Source: Roseimaritima sp.
GTDB lineage: Bacteria > Planctomycetota > Planctomycetia > Pirellulales > Pirellulaceae
Direction of reading: 5' to 3'
Assembly: GCA_007124075.1 (NCBI GenBank)
Contig: SLFV01000403.1
Span: forward strand, 1-14,376
DNA: 14,376 bases
The translations under genes and the position numbers were made by a program. The notes below the pieces were generated by a model. It ran no database searches, was not told the DNA's origin, and saw only the letters and a list, made by a program, of their open reading frames with translations. The first letter of the stretch is position 1; each line of letters begins with the position of its first letter. Shown in pieces: positions 1 to 9,613 of this stretch.

Positions 1-1400
1 TTGGTCTCTTGAAGAAAGCCCTCGATCAGGTCGTCCAGTTCCGCGACCAAGTTCGCTTGCTGGTCGGCCAGATTGGTCTGTTCTCCCAGATCGTTATTGA
101 GGTCATACAGCAGGTACCGATGCACCTCGTCCTGACCGGCGTGAAACAGCCGTATCAGCTTCCAGCCGTCGTCACGGTGTACCGAGACGCTGGGTGGCAG
201 CCAATCCGGAACGCCGGGCGCGTGTGGGAAGTACTGAAAGACCGTTTCGCGCTGTTGCCGCTGGCCTTGCAGGGAGGGCATGATGCTGACACCATCAAAA
301 ATCTGATCAGGCTGGGGTTCCAATCGCAGCCCGTCCAGCAAAGTAGGATAAAAATCTTCGCTCTGGGTCAGCACGTCACTGCGCGACCCCGGGGCGGTAA
401 CGCCGGGCCAGACGATGACTTGGGGCACGCGAGTTCCCCCTTCGAACATGGTGGCTTTGCCGCCGCGCAAAGGCCGATTGCTGGTGGGCGTGGTGCCATC
501 CACTTCGTTGTACATGTTGCCCCCGTTGTCGGAGGAAAAGATGACGATGGTTTTGTCGGTCAAATGCAGGCGGTCTAGCGCATCAAGCAGAGTGCCAATG
601 GCATCATCAAAACTTTCTACCATCGCGGCGTACGTGGGGCTGCGCTGCGCGTCCTGTGAATTGACGCGGGCGCGATGCTTTTCGATCAGTTCGGCTTTCG
701 CGTCAAATGGGGCATGAACACTAAATTGCCAGTAATTCAAAAAAAACGGACGGTCCTGATTCTGTTCCATCCAGGCGACCGCTTCGTCCGCCATGCGATC
801 TTCGAGATGTTCCCCCGGCGTCCGTTCGGTGAAGTTCTTGAATTTCCACGGAGCGACAAAACTGCCTGCCGGACCTGGCCCCGGATGATGTGGAATGTCC
901 ACATCAAAGCCATGTTCCAGCGGTGAGTAAGGTTCCGCACCCAGATGCCACTTACCAAAGTGACCCGTGGCATAGCCCGCCGCCTTTAGTGTCTTGGACA
1001 ACGTTGGATAAGCGGTCTGCAAACGCGTGACGGTTATGGGCTGAACGGCGTGTTGGTTAGCCGCCGCGGATTTCCCGACCGTGGCCTGCAGAACCACTTG
1101 CGGCAAGTGGCAGTTGGGCGTGGTAATGCCGGTGCGGGCGGGGCTGAGACCGGTCAGGACGGCGGAACGCGTGGGGGAACACAGCGGACTGGCGGAATAG
1201 GCATGTGTAAAAGTCATGCCGCGTTTGGCCAGACGTTCGACATTCGGGGTCTGATAAAACGTCGTCTGGCCATATAGGGTAGTGTCGGCCCAACCCAGGT
1301 CGTCGGCAAAGATGAAGACCACGTTCAACGGTTCGGAAGCGGAAGACGAGCGGCAAAACAACGCCAGCAGCGTGCAGACGGCGGCGAGACGAATTTTCAT
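1..1400 (-). CDS. Secreted sulfatase (arylsulfatase type), C-terminus cut by window edge
   Basis: Hydrolyses sulfate esters, probably on sulfated polysaccharides, outside the cytoplasm. The frame is open from ATG at 1400-1398 to the window edge (466 codons). Residues 1-22 look like a signal peptide (KIR, then a Leu/Ala-rich core, then SSSAS). [12 protein letters not shown] (26-37) gives the metal-binding Asp pair 33-34. CSPTR (74-78) is the C-x-P-x-R signature whose Cys becomes formylglycine. GHFGKWHLG, a SSDNGGN motif and a [18 protein letters not shown] stretch follow in the usual order. The C-terminal [15 protein letters not shown] is typical of the last 30-40 residues of the family, so little is missing. 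No lipobox is seen, so a periplasmic or secreted enzyme is likely. Family assignment is very secure; the substrate cannot be read from sequence. Sulfatases next to PSD1/DUF1501 genes are common in Planctomycetota. Confidence 0.95.
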   Translation of the reverse strand, partial: MKIRLAAVCTLLALFCRSSSASEPLNVVFIFADDLGWADTTLYGQTTFYQTPNVERLAKRGMTFTHAYSASPLCSPTRSAVLTGLSPARTGITTPNCHLPQVVLQATVGKSAAANQHAVQPITVTRLQTAYPTLSKTLKAAGYATGHFGKWHLGAEPYSPLEHGFDVDIPHHPGPGPAGSFVAPWKFKNFTERTPGEHLEDRMADEAVAWMEQNQDRPFFLNYWQFSVHAPFDAKAELIEKHRARVNSQDAQRSPTYAAMVESFDDAIGTLLDALDRLHLTDKTIVIFSSDNGGNMYNEVDGTTPTSNRPLRGGKATMFEGGTRVPQVIVWPGVTAPGSRSDVLTQSEDFYPTLLDGLRLEPQPDQIFDGVSIMPSLQGQRQQRETVFQYFPHAPGVPDWLPPSVSVHRDDGWKLIRLFHAGQDEVHRYLLYDLNNDLGEQTNLADQQANLVAELDDLIEGFLQET

Positions 1401-1525
1401 AGCGGATTTCACAGTGGTGGGGCGGGCTGTCGGGAATCGATTTGGCGGACTACCTATCACACGCTTGCATAAAGCGGCCACTCGTTCGTCTGACGAAGAA
1501 ACTGGCCAATTAGAACGGCTTGTTG

Positions 1526-1546
1526 TTGTTTGTGACACGCAAACAA
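1526..1546. promoter_or_regulatory. Hairpin in the sulfatase-aquaporin divergent intergenic region
   Basis: The 294-bp stretch between the divergent sulfatase (start 1400) and aquaporin (start 1695) holds no convincing gene. Its only clear structure is an inverted repeat: TTGTTTGTG (1526-1534), loop ACA, CGCAAACAA (1538-1546), nine pairs with one G-T wobble. It is about 125-150 bp from either start codon and has no T-tract directly after it, so an operator or a 5'-UTR hairpin is as likely as a terminator. Both genes' promoters must lie in this interval, but I could not pick out convincing -35/-10 boxes. Function is inferred from position only. Confidence 0.25.
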
Positions 1547-1694
1547 GCTTGCCTGGTGTTTTTCAAGTTACGTTTAGAACATCTGCCGGACAACCCTGGC
1601 GAGTTCATCGCTTGCTTTTTCTCGACGCATCCGCTTCAATCAAGACCGTTTCGAACCGGCAACTAACCCGTAAACCCGACGGTGAACGAACATC

Positions 1695-2453
1695 ATGAAT
1701 GCTTACCTGGCCGAGTTCATCGGAACGGCGATCTTGCTATTGCTTGGCAACGGGGCAGTTGCCAACGTGTTGCTAACCCGCTCCAAAGGGCATGGTTCTG
1801 GCTGGATCGTGATTGCGGCCGGCTGGGGAATTGCTGTCTTTGTCGGCGCGTTTTGCAGCAAACAATACAGTGGGGCTCACTTGAATCCTGCGGTATCGAT
1901 GGCGATGCTGTGGGCGAATGAACTTGTGTGGCAGGAGTTCCTCGGCTACGTCGCTTGCCAACTGGCTGGCGCGATGCTGGGTGCTGGGTTGGTATATGCT
2001 TTTTATAGCGAACACTACAAACTGACCGATGACAGCGATGTCAAACTCGCCACGTTTTGCACCGCACCGGCTGTGCATCACTTGCCGCAAGCGTTTTTTT
2101 GCGAAGCCGTAGCCACCTTCGCACTCATCCTGCCAATTTTTCTGATGGCGGATCCGCAATTGCAGCTCCCGGGAACTTTAACGCTGACACCTAGCACCGA
2201 TTTGCCCCGTCTGGGACTGGGAACGCTGGGGCTGCTACCCGTGGGCTTGTTGGTCTTTGGCATTGGCCTCTCACTGGGCGGAACCACCGGCTACGCGATC
2301 AACCCCGCGCGCGACTTAGGCCCGCGCATCGTCCACTGGCTATTACCAGTCCCTGAAAAACGAGACAGCGACTGGGGCTATGCTTGGGTTCCCGTACTGG
2401 GACCATTGACCGGTGGTGTCTTGGCCGCAATGACCTACCACTGGTTGATGTAG
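1695..2453 (+). CDS. glpF: MIP-family aquaglyceroporin (GlpF type)
   Basis: A 252-residue inner-membrane channel for glycerol and/or water, of normal length for the family. Both half-pore motifs are present: GAHLNPAV (60-67) and GYAINPARDLGPR (199-211). The Asp after the second NPAR (D207) is typical of the glycerol-conducting branch rather than strict aquaporins. The start MNAYLAEFIGTAILLLLGNG, with the early Glu in the first helix, is also standard. About six hydrophobic helices can be traced. ATG at 1695 is preferred because it gives the canonical N-terminus; the Shine-Dalgarno is poor. The gene is divergent from the sulfatase and 207 bp upstream of the PSD1 gene. A glpK or glpD partner is not in view, so a role in glycerol catabolism is not shown; osmotic or polyol transport is equally possible. 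The symbol is by resemblance only. Confidence 0.92.
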   Translation: MNAYLAEFIGTAILLLLGNGAVANVLLTRSKGHGSGWIVIAAGWGIAVFVGAFCSKQYSGAHLNPAVSMAMLWANELVWQEFLGYVACQLAGAMLGAGLVYAFYSEHYKLTDDSDVKLATFCTAPAVHHLPQAFFCEAVATFALILPIFLMADPQLQLPGTLTLTPSTDLPRLGLGTLGLLPVGLLVFGIGLSLGGTTGYAINPARDLGPRIVHWLLPVPEKRDSDWGYAWVPVLGPLTGGVLAAMTYHWLM

Positions 2454-2660
2454 CGGGTGCTCCCATTTCTTTCGAATCGATCTCCCCTGTTGCCAACCTG
2501 GCAATCGCGGTTGTGATAAAATGAGGAAAGGTAGACTAGAAATCGTTCGCCGGGCCAGTGAGCACCCTCATAACGTGTTGTGTCGTGAAATCCGAATTGA
2601 CAAGACCTACCTGCTTGTAGAACACGAGGCCTGGCCCCCCTCCCACCTCTGGATCTTCCA

Positions 2661-5600
2661 ATGCTTCCGCAACGCCTCCAATGGGCCAGCTACCTTTTCC
2701 AACAGGCTGCGCAGGCAACGACCTGGTCTGCTGGGATGGTGCTGATTTGCGTGTCCGGTTTGTTCTGCCTGCGCCCCGTCACGGTTTTGTTTGCTGACGA
2801 TGCAGCTCGGTTGTCCCAGGCACAGCAGGTCGAGTTCTTTGAAACGCGGATTCGTCCTGTCTTGGTCGAACACGGCTATTCCTGCCACAATTCGTCCGAA
2901 ACCGCGGAAGGGGGATTAGCGCTGGATCATCGTGAAGCGTTTCGCAAGGGGGGGAATGGTGGGATCGTTTTAACCCCCGGCAATCCGAAAGCCAGTCCGT
3001 TACTGGCTATTTTGCGTCACGAAGTCGAAGGCTTGGAAATGCCCTCCGGCGGGCCGCAACTGGATCAGGCGGTGATTGCGGACTTCCAACGGTGGATTGC
3101 CGCCGGGGCTCAGGATCCCCGTGACCAGCCACCCGACGCGGATGCTTTGGCCTCGTCGCAGGCGTGGGAGTCGTTGCTGCAACGCCGAAAAACGTGGTGG
3201 AGCTTCCAGCCGATCGTCGACCCCGTCCCGCCCACCGTCGGCAGTCAATCGGAAGGGGATGTGCCGAACCGTCATCCGGTGGACCAATTCCTTTACGCGA
3301 CGTTGGCTGCCACCGACCTCCGCCCCAGCCCTCCGGCGGACGCGTCAACCTTGGTCCGGAGGCTCTATTTTGCCTTGATCGGTTTGCCGCCTACGATCTC
3401 GCAGTCCACCCTCTGGACGGCAAGAATCGCCAACGCGGGTGCGAACCGACGCGACGCGGCGATCGCAGACTTGGTTGAGGAATTGTTGGCCAGTCCCCAA
3501 TTCGGTCACCGCTGGGCCAGGCACTGGATGGATTGGATTCGGTATGCAGAATCGCACGGTTCCGAGGGCGATCCGGCCATCGAGAATGCTTGGATGTATC
3601 GTGATTACTTGATCCGAGCCCTGAACAATGACGTGCCTATCGACCAATTGATCCGTGAACACGTGGCGGGGGATTTGTTGCAAGACCCGCGTCGGAATCC
3701 AACCGATCTGTTTAATGAATCGGTGATTGGCACAACGCATTGGCGAATGGTCTTTCACGGTTTTGCACCCACCGATGCACTGGAGGAACGGGTCCGGTTC
3801 ACCGACGATCAGATCAATACGTTTGGCAAAGCGTTTTTGGGGTTAACGGTTTCGTGTGCTCGCTGTCACGATCACAAATTCGATGCGATCAGCCAAGCCG
3901 ATTATTATGCCCTGTACGGAATACTAAACGCCTGCAGGCCGGGACGCGCCGCCATCGAACTACCGGAACACCAAGATCGCCATCGGGATGAATTGACCGA
4001 CATCAAGGCACAACTGAAGGCATTGGCTGCGACCACCTGGACAAGCACACTTGATGCGTTGCCGCAGCGAATGGCCCAACGGATCGGCACCGACCCGGAA
4101 ACGCTTCCAGACGATTCCTTGGGGGCAATGTACTGGCAATTTTCACAGGCGTTTGAAGCAGACGCAAAGTCCGTTGTGTCCCTTTGGCATGATTTACGCC
4201 GTGCCCCGTCGGGCAGCGTCGCCCCGTCTCCGACGAACAGTTCGCCGCCATCTGGGCGGGAATCGTTTGAGGATTTGTCGACTTGGTTTCCGTATGGTAA
4301 CGGCCTGTCCGATGGCATCACCGCCCCCGGTCAGTTTGTTGTTTCCCAGGCGGGCGATGCCGTCATTGCCGAAATCTATCCTGCAGGGATTTACTCCCAT
4401 CTGATTTCTTCCAAGCATGCCGCGCGGTTGACTTCGCCCGACATCCAGCTTGATGACGATTATGAAGTCTGGGTCAACGTCCTCGGAGATGGGGGTGCCA
4501 GCCTGCGCTACGTCGTGCAAGACTATCCGCGGCGTGGCACGGTCTATCCGGTGATCTCGCTAACGCCCCAATGGCAATGGCAACGGTTTGATTTGCGATA
4601 CTGGAACGGCGACCAGATCCACATGGAATTGGCCGCCGCCCTGGACGCGCCGCTGTTGGTTGGCCGGCAAGCACGATCTTGGTTCGGCGTTCGCGGTGTG
4701 CGGTTGATTCGTCCGGGTCAACCACGACCGGCAAAACAGGATGAATCGTTGGCAGTGCTATGGGACAGCCTATCGGAGCCACCCGCATCCTTGCAAGACT
4801 TGGATGCCGCCGTGGTCCAGTCCCTGCGCGAGGCAATCCAAGCCTGGCGGGCCGATCGTTTGGATGACGGTCAGGCCTTGTTTTTGAATCGCTGCCTGCA
4901 GGAAGGTTGGTTGGTCAATCAAGTCGACCAGCTTCGCGGTGCCCAACCGCTGGTTGATCGTTATCGAAAGCTGGAGTCGCAGATTCCGGTGCCACGCCGA
5001 GTCCCTAGTCTGGAGGAAGCCCCCAGGCCTGACCAAGCTCTAATGGTCCGCGGTGACCACAGGCAGCTTGGCGAGCTGATTCCGCGGCGGTTTCTGGAGG
5101 CAATCGATCCGACACCGTACCCCATGGTGCCGACCACGGGAACCGCACCTGCGTCCGCTCATCAGGGCCAGCCGTCCTCCGCCAGCGGTCGCCTTCGGTT
5201 GGCCGAAGATCTTTTGCGTGACGACAACCCGCTGACGCGACGTGTGCTGGTCAATCGAATCTGGCACCATTTGTTTGGACGTGGCATTGTCGCCACACCC
5301 GACAACTTCGGTCGCATGGGCGCCCCCCCAACACACCCCGAACTGCTGGATTGGCTGGCCTGTCGCTTGCCCGAGGCCGATTGGTCGCTGAAGCACATGA
5401 TTCGTACCCTGGTGACCTCGCGCACCTGGCAAGCCAGTTCAACGCCAACTCCCGAGGCCGTGGCGATCGATCCCGACAACCGTCTGTGGTCCCATGGGCG
5501 GCTAAAGCGTTTGGAAGCTGAGGCCATTCGTGATTCAATGTTAAGCGTCGCCCAGACGATCGATTTGACATCCTTTGGCCCACCGGTGGACGGCCAGGTT

Positions 5601-6899
5601 CCCCGTCGCAGCATCTACGTTGCCGTACGACGAAATGCACTGGACTCGTTCTTGCGCGTGTTCGATTTCCCGGAACCCTTTGCGGCGACCGGTCGGCGCG
5701 ATGCGACCAACGTCCCGGCCCAATCCTTGACCCTGATGAATGCCCCGCAAGTGGTCGCCGCCGCCCATTCCTGGTCCCAAGCGGTATTGGCCGACGATTC
5801 GCTGATTGACGATCGTCAACGAATCGAAGCCATGTTTCAGGCCGCACTAGGCCGTCGCGCGGCGACCGACGAATTGGCCCAGGCGATCCAATTCTTGGAG
5901 GACGCAAGACGCCTGTATGCCGGACTGCGAAACGAGCGGCAGCGGATTAGTCGCCAAATTCAAATCGCAAACGAATCGATCGCCCAGATCCTCAACCCGG
6001 TGCGCATCGAACTGCAGGCCCGCAAAGCGATTCGGGTCCGATCGGCGGCGACCCTGGCGGCAGACAGCGACACGCAAGTGCCCGAGCCGATTCGCGACTG
6101 GGATTTCACCACAGGTCGAAAAGATTTGATCGCTGGCGATGCGTTAGAACTAAGAGGCGATGCCGTGTTGATGGATGACGCGTTGGTGGTCCGCGGCAAC
6201 GGTTACGCCGTCACCCGTCCTTTTGACTTTTCCCTCCGTGCCAAAACACTGCAAGCCTGGGTACAACTGGACAACACCACTCAGCGTGGTGGTGGTGTAC
6301 TTACGATTCAAACGCCCGCTGGAACGGTGTTCGATGCGATCGTATTTGGTGAACAAACCCCGGGCCAGTGGCTGGCGGGTAGTAATCATTTTGCCCGTAC
6401 TCAGCCACTGGGCGGCGAACGGGAAACCGAAGCGAGCGATGCTCCTGTGCAGATTACGATTGTTTACCAAGCGGACGGTCGCATCGCGGCTTATCGCAAC
6501 GGGCTGCCGTATGGAAATTCTTATCAAAGCCGTGGGGTGCAACCGTTTCTGGACGGTCATACCGTCTTGTGCGTCGGCGTGCGGCACTTGCCGGAGGGTG
6601 GCAACCGGATGCTAAGCGGCAGGATCCATCGCGCGCGACTGTACGATGTGGCCTTAACCCCAGAACAGGTTCAGACCAGCTTTGAAACCACTACCCCTGT
6701 GGTGAGCGATGCGGAACTGCTGGGACATTTGACCGTCGACCAACGACACGACGTCGCACGACTGCGGAGCCAGGTTGCCAACCTCACTTCTCGGGCCCGC
6801 GAATTGGAAACGACGTTGCAAGGCGATGACACCCGCGCTGTCTGGGCCGATTTGGCACATTCGTTGTTCACGTTGCCCGAATTTATTTATGTCCGCTGA
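2661..6899 (+). CDS. PSCyt1-PSCyt2-PSD1 protein with LamG-like domain inserted near C-terminus
   Basis: A 1412-residue probably exported planctomycete cytochrome-like protein of unknown biochemical role. Domains in order: hydrophobic export segment (about 25-44); PSCyt1-like region (about 55-155); PSCyt2/DUF1549 (about 200-420), with [12 protein letters not shown] and an intact [10 protein letters not shown] heme motif (C399, C402, H403); a beta-rich region (about 534-690); PSD1/DUF1553 (about 846-1090), with [20 protein letters not shown]; a LamG/concanavalin-like jellyroll (about 1143-1336); and the PSD1 terminal block [16 protein letters not shown] at the very end. The jellyroll is flanked by coiled-coil-like stretches and interrupts PSD1. 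PSCyt1 has lost the first heme Cys: it reads GYSCH at 72-76 where CxxCH is usual. An alternative start is Met26 (2736), which would begin at the hydrophobic segment; neither start has a clear ribosome site. It is followed 24 nt later by its usual DUF1501 partner. Confidence 0.93.
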   Translation: MLPQRLQWASYLFQQAAQATTWSAGMVLICVSGLFCLRPVTVLFADDAARLSQAQQVEFFETRIRPVLVEHGYSCHNSSETAEGGLALDHREAFRKGGNGGIVLTPGNPKASPLLAILRHEVEGLEMPSGGPQLDQAVIADFQRWIAAGAQDPRDQPPDADALASSQAWESLLQRRKTWWSFQPIVDPVPPTVGSQSEGDVPNRHPVDQFLYATLAATDLRPSPPADASTLVRRLYFALIGLPPTISQSTLWTARIANAGANRRDAAIADLVEELLASPQFGHRWARHWMDWIRYAESHGSEGDPAIENAWMYRDYLIRALNNDVPIDQLIREHVAGDLLQDPRRNPTDLFNESVIGTTHWRMVFHGFAPTDALEERVRFTDDQINTFGKAFLGLTVSCARCHDHKFDAISQADYYALYGILNACRPGRAAIELPEHQDRHRDELTDIKAQLKALAATTWTSTLDALPQRMAQRIGTDPETLPDDSLGAMYWQFSQAFEADAKSVVSLWHDLRRAPSGSVAPSPTNSSPPSGRESFEDLSTWFPYGNGLSDGITAPGQFVVSQAGDAVIAEIYPAGIYSHLISSKHAARLTSPDIQLDDDYEVWVNVLGDGGASLRYVVQDYPRRGTVYPVISLTPQWQWQRFDLRYWNGDQIHMELAAALDAPLLVGRQARSWFGVRGVRLIRPGQPRPAKQDESLAVLWDSLSEPPASLQDLDAAVVQSLREAIQAWRADRLDDGQALFLNRCLQEGWLVNQVDQLRGAQPLVDRYRKLESQIPVPRRVPSLEEAPRPDQALMVRGDHRQLGELIPRRFLEAIDPTPYPMVPTTGTAPASAHQGQPSSASGRLRLAEDLLRDDNPLTRRVLVNRIWHHLFGRGIVATPDNFGRMGAPPTHPELLDWLACRLPEADWSLKHMIRTLVTSRTWQASSTPTPEAVAIDPDNRLWSHGRLKRLEAEAIRDSMLSVAQTIDLTSFGPPVDGQVPRRSIYVAVRRNALDSFLRVFDFPEPFAATGRRDATNVPAQSLTLMNAPQVVAAAHSWSQAVLADDSLIDDRQRIEAMFQAALGRRAATDELAQAIQFLEDARRLYAGLRNERQRISRQIQIANESIAQILNPVRIELQARKAIRVRSAATLAADSDTQVPEPIRDWDFTTGRKDLIAGDALELRGDAVLMDDALVVRGNGYAVTRPFDFSLRAKTLQAWVQLDNTTQRGGGVLTIQTPAGTVFDAIVFGEQTPGQWLAGSNHFARTQPLGGERETEASDAPVQITIVYQADGRIAAYRNGLPYGNSYQSRGVQPFLDGHTVLCVGVRHLPEGGNRMLSGRIHRARLYDVALTPEQVQTSFETTTPVVSDAELLGHLTVDQRHDVARLRSQVANLTSRARELETTLQGDDTRAVWADLAHSLFTLPEFIYVR

Positions 6900-6923
6900 C
6901 CCAACTGTTTTGCTAGGCATCCG

Positions 6924-8381
6924 ATGAATCAAATGCGATCGCAGCCGCTTTCCCGGCGTCAGTTGTTAACGCAATCCTCGATGGGTTTCGGTGCCACCGT
7001 TCTAGCCACCATGTTGGATCGTCCCACGCTAGCTTCCCAAACCTCCGATGCCATGGCGTTGCCTGATAATGCGGGGCTGCGCCGGTTGCATCATCCGGCG
7101 AAGGCCAAACATGTGATTTTCTGTTTCATGTCGGGCGGTGTGTCGCATGTCGATTCGTTTGACCCCAAGCCCAAACTAACCGAGTTGCATGGCAAACCGA
7201 TGCCAACGTCGGTAGCGCGCACCCAGTTCAATAACAACGGGAACGTAATGGCCAGCCCGTTTGAATTTTCCCCACGGGGCGAAAGTGGTATCCCGGTCAG
7301 CAGTTTGTTTCCGCAAGTCGGAAAGTGGGTTGACCAACTGGCAGTCGTGCGTTCGATGACCACGCCAGTGAACGAACACGCGCAGGGCAATTTCTTCATG
7401 CACACCGGATTTCCGTTTATGGGCTTCCCCAGCGGCGGTGCCTGGTGTGCGTACGGTTTGGGTAGTGAGAACCAGAATCTACCTGGGTATGTGGTTTTGC
7501 AAAGCGGGCACGCCGTCACGCCGCATGGCGGAGTTTCTTTGTTCAGCAACGGGTTCCTGCCTGCTCAGCATCAGGGTTCCATCCTCAAGGCCGACGCCCG
7601 CGAAGCGATCCACAATATCGTGCCGCCGGGGCCGCAATCGCTGCAGCGGCACCGCTTGCGTCTGACCCAATCGCTGGGCGATTATTTTCTGCAGCGAACC
7701 CGCGGTGATGGCCAGGTGGAGGCGGCAATCCAAAACTACGAATTGGCGTTTCGGATGCAGACGGCGGTACCGGAGGTGTGCGATCTGTCAAACGAAAGCC
7801 AGCGAACTCGCCAAATGTATGGCCTGGATTCGCCCGATGCCGAAAAAGCGGCCTACGGCCAGCAATGTTTGCTTGCGCGGCGGTTGGTGGAACAAGGAGT
7901 CCGGTTTATCGAACTAAGCTGTTTGACAAAAGGAGTCGGGGCGGGAGGGGCTGCAAACCCGTGGGACCAACACGGCGATTTAGCCAAAGGGCATCAAGCG
8001 ATGGCCCAGCAAGTGGATCAACCCATTGCAGCACTGATCGAGGACCTGAAACAACGCGGTTTGTTGGACCAAACCTTGATTGTGTGGGCAGGCGAGTTTG
8101 GACGGACGCCGTTTTCTCAAGGCAGCAACGGACGCGACCACAACCCGCAGGGATTCACCGTCTGGTTAGCCGGAGGCGGTATAAACGGCGGCACCGTTTA
8201 TGGCGCTACCGATGAACTGGGTTACCATGCGGTCGAGGATCGCTGCGAAGTCTACGACCTGTGGGCCACGGTTCTGCACCTGTTGGGAATCAATCACGAG
8301 AAGTTAACCTTCCGCCACGGCGGACGCGACCATCGCCTGACCGACGTTCACGGCAACGTGCTCCGCGGGATAATTGGGTAA
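6924..8381 (+). CDS. DUF1501 family protein, Tat-exported
   Basis: A 485-residue protein of the DUF1501 family, which has an alkaline-phosphatase/sulfatase-like fold; its substrate is unknown. A twin-arginine signal is clear: SRRQLL at 10-15, then a hydrophobic segment and a likely cleavage near ALAS-type residues (about 36-40). Family hallmarks are [19 protein letters not shown] (63-81), GEFGRTP (390-396) and GRDHNPQGF (403-411), followed by [14 protein letters not shown]. The Asp/His-rich motifs could bind metal, by analogy with the alkaline phosphatase superfamily. The length is normal and the frame intact. It starts 24 nt after the PSD1 stop and is almost certainly cotranscribed; this two-gene order is one of the commonest in Planctomycetota. 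Tat export suggests folding and perhaps cofactor loading in the cytoplasm before translocation. Confidence 0.95.
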   Translation: MNQMRSQPLSRRQLLTQSSMGFGATVLATMLDRPTLASQTSDAMALPDNAGLRRLHHPAKAKHVIFCFMSGGVSHVDSFDPKPKLTELHGKPMPTSVARTQFNNNGNVMASPFEFSPRGESGIPVSSLFPQVGKWVDQLAVVRSMTTPVNEHAQGNFFMHTGFPFMGFPSGGAWCAYGLGSENQNLPGYVVLQSGHAVTPHGGVSLFSNGFLPAQHQGSILKADAREAIHNIVPPGPQSLQRHRLRLTQSLGDYFLQRTRGDGQVEAAIQNYELAFRMQTAVPEVCDLSNESQRTRQMYGLDSPDAEKAAYGQQCLLARRLVEQGVRFIELSCLTKGVGAGGAANPWDQHGDLAKGHQAMAQQVDQPIAALIEDLKQRGLLDQTLIVWAGEFGRTPFSQGSNGRDHNPQGFTVWLAGGGINGGTVYGATDELGYHAVEDRCEVYDLWATVLHLLGINHEKLTFRHGGRDHRLTDVHGNVLRGIIG

Positions 8382-8403
8382 CAGCGCAAACGATCGTGGT
8401 TGC

Positions 8404-8426
8404 TCGATGCACTGCAGTAGCATCGA
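8404..8426 (+). terminator. Possible terminator hairpin after the PSD1/DUF1501 pair
   Basis: TCGATGC (8404-8410) and GCATCGA (8420-8426) form a perfect 7-bp stem with a 9-nt loop. It lies 22 bp after the DUF1501 stop codon and just before the IS end. The following TTCAACTAATTAAAT is AT-rich but not a clean T-tract, so intrinsic termination is uncertain. Confidence 0.35.
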
Positions 8427-8445
8427 TTCAACTAATTAAATCTGA

Positions 8446-8469
8446 TAAGCATCGCGTGAACAATAAGTG
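8446..8469 (+). repeat. ISAzo13-family terminal inverted repeat, transposase 3' side
   Basis: 24-bp terminal repeat beginning TAAGCATCGCGTGAA. It pairs with 9798-9821 with one mismatch (T at 8464 where the partner implies C). It lies 6 bp beyond the transposase stop codon, as expected for a compact IS. Confidence 0.88.
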
Positions 8470-9342
8470 CTGACTTCACAGGCAGGTAGTGTAGTTCCAT
8501 TTTGGCAGAACTTGGTCGTAGATGATTTTTAATTCCGATTTCAGTTCTTCACTGAGTTTCTGACCGGTTTGGTAGGCTCGACGGATGACATTGACGGTGG
8601 CCCAAAGTCCCGTCCGCGTGCTCGTTTGACGCATCAGATCGACAACCGTTTCGAGGGAGTCAAACAAGCGACCCGAGCAGGTCCGACCGACGTGCGAAAA
8701 GAAGCGGCGTTCGATCGGGTTATACTTGCTGCAGTAGCTCGGCAAATGAGCGACTCGGATCGGTACACCAATCGAATCGCTCAACTCCTGATGGTAGTAC
8801 TTGAACAGGTAACGGTTCGCGGCATTGCTTCCTCCGCAATCGCACAGCAGCAGGATACTAGGCCAATGTTGATGTGACCGACATTGCGTCGGATATCGTA
8901 GATGCCGTGCGGGATCACTTTCCCATCGGCCCAACTGGGGAAATCATCATCGAAGGCTTGTAACGCGGCGGTGCCGTACAGCCTTTCTTTACGATACAAG
9001 CGACCGAGGAACTCCTTGGCTTTGGTGTCAATGGAGAAGACAGGATTGCCGTCACGTTCGTACAGGTCAGTCAGTTCACCGATGCGTTCAAACTGCTCCT
9101 CGCGATCGGGCGAGCGTCCCCCGACGATGTCCTTTCTCATTTGACGCAAACCAAGGCCGATTTCGCGGTACCATGCCTTGACCGTGTTGCGATCCACTGG
9201 GGTGCCCTGCCGGGTTACCTTGTCAGCCGATTGGCTTGGCGTTTGGCTGGTGAAGACGGCATCGGGATCGTCAGGGTCCCCGGCGGTTTGCAGTTCGAGC
9301 GAATCAATCAGATTTCCTTCAAGTCGGCTGTCGGATTCGATC

Positions 9343-9350
9343 TTTTTTTT
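9343..9350 (-). other. A8 slippery tract in the transposase coding strand
   Basis: Eight A residues on the coding strand, read CGA AAA AAA AGA in the upstream frame. A -1 slip gives AAG ATC GAA TCC and joins the frame that encodes the rest of the transposase. It could be a programmed frameshift or transcript-slippage site, or simply a one-base loss in a homopolymer. The sequence alone does not decide. Confidence 0.5.
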
Positions 9351-9490
9351 CGACCGCCACCTGGGCGACGAACACGTCCCGCCGCAGGATCAACGGGAAA
9401 TTGCTCGATCTCTCGAATGCCGCGTTCGATGGTACTTCGGGAAACCCCGAGCAGCTTGACGATATAAATGACACCGCCGTGGCCGAGTCG

Positions 9491-9495
9491 CTGAG
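9491..9495. repeat. MITE target-site duplication, left copy (CTGAG)
   Basis: CTGAG directly outside the left end of the 118-bp insert. It is identical to 9614-9618. Deleting the insert and one copy restores an uninterrupted transposase frame (GCT CAG CGA CTC on the minus strand). Confidence 0.85.
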
Positions 9496-9517
9496 GAACC
9501 GTTCGGAAATAACTTCG
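9496..9517 (+). repeat. MITE terminal inverted repeat, left
   Basis: 22-bp terminal repeat with outer end GAACCGTTCGG and inner end AACTTCG. It matches the reverse complement of 9592-9613 except at its third base. Confidence 0.88.
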
Positions 9518-9540
9518 CAGTACTACTATCCCTCACTTGG

Positions 9541-9581
9541 TCTCTCCCATGCGATTTCCGCTGCGCGGAGCATGGGAGAGA
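9541..9581. repeat. Internal two-step hairpin of the MITE
   Basis: TCTCTCCCATGC (9541-9552) pairs perfectly with GCATGGGAGAGA (9570-9581). Inside it TCCGC (9557-9561) pairs with GCGGA (9565-9569) around a TGC loop, leaving GATT (9553-9556) as a one-sided bulge. Seventeen base pairs in 41 nt would form a stable RNA hairpin or DNA cruciform on either strand. Confidence 0.85.
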
Positions 9582-9591
9582 AACAAAATGC

Positions 9592-9613
9592 CGAAGTTAT
9601 TTCCGAACGGATC
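9592..9613 (-). repeat. MITE terminal inverted repeat, right
   Basis: Inverted copy of 9496-9517, differing at one position, ending in CCGAACGGATC on the plus strand and followed directly by the CTGAG duplication. Confidence 0.88.

Larger units (their letters stand above)
9496..9613. mobile_element. 118-bp MITE-like non-autonomous element with 22-bp inverted repeats
   Basis: A short element with no protein-coding capacity inside the transposase pseudogene. The ends are inverted repeats at 9496-9517 and 9592-9613, matching at 21 of 22 positions (GAACCGTTCGGAA... at the left; the right end reads inward as GATCCGTTCGGAA...). A 5-bp duplication CTGAG flanks it. The interior carries a strong hairpin (9541-9581). 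Insert plus one duplication copy is 123 bp, a multiple of three, but the insert brings an in-frame TGA, so it still cuts the transposase. These are the formal marks of a miniature inverted-repeat transposable element moved by a transposase acting in trans. I cannot name the parent family; a 5-bp duplication alone is not diagnostic. No second copy is visible in this window. Confidence 0.88.

Noticed and set aside
9..1277. Several plus-strand ORFs (for example 9-578, 415-717, 675-926, 1050-1277)
   Set aside because: They are antisense to the sulfatase frame, which carries all family motifs; their translations are non-descript.
2490..2520. TTGCCA/GATAAA as a promoter, and TTGCCA-ACC-TGGCAA as a terminator after the aquaporin
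   Set aside because: Boxes are 19 bp apart and only partly match consensus; the 6-bp stem has no T-tract. Too weak to annotate either way.
5251..5907. 218-codon minus-strand ORF
   Set aside because: Arg/Pro/Ser-rich shadow opposite the PSD1 domain.
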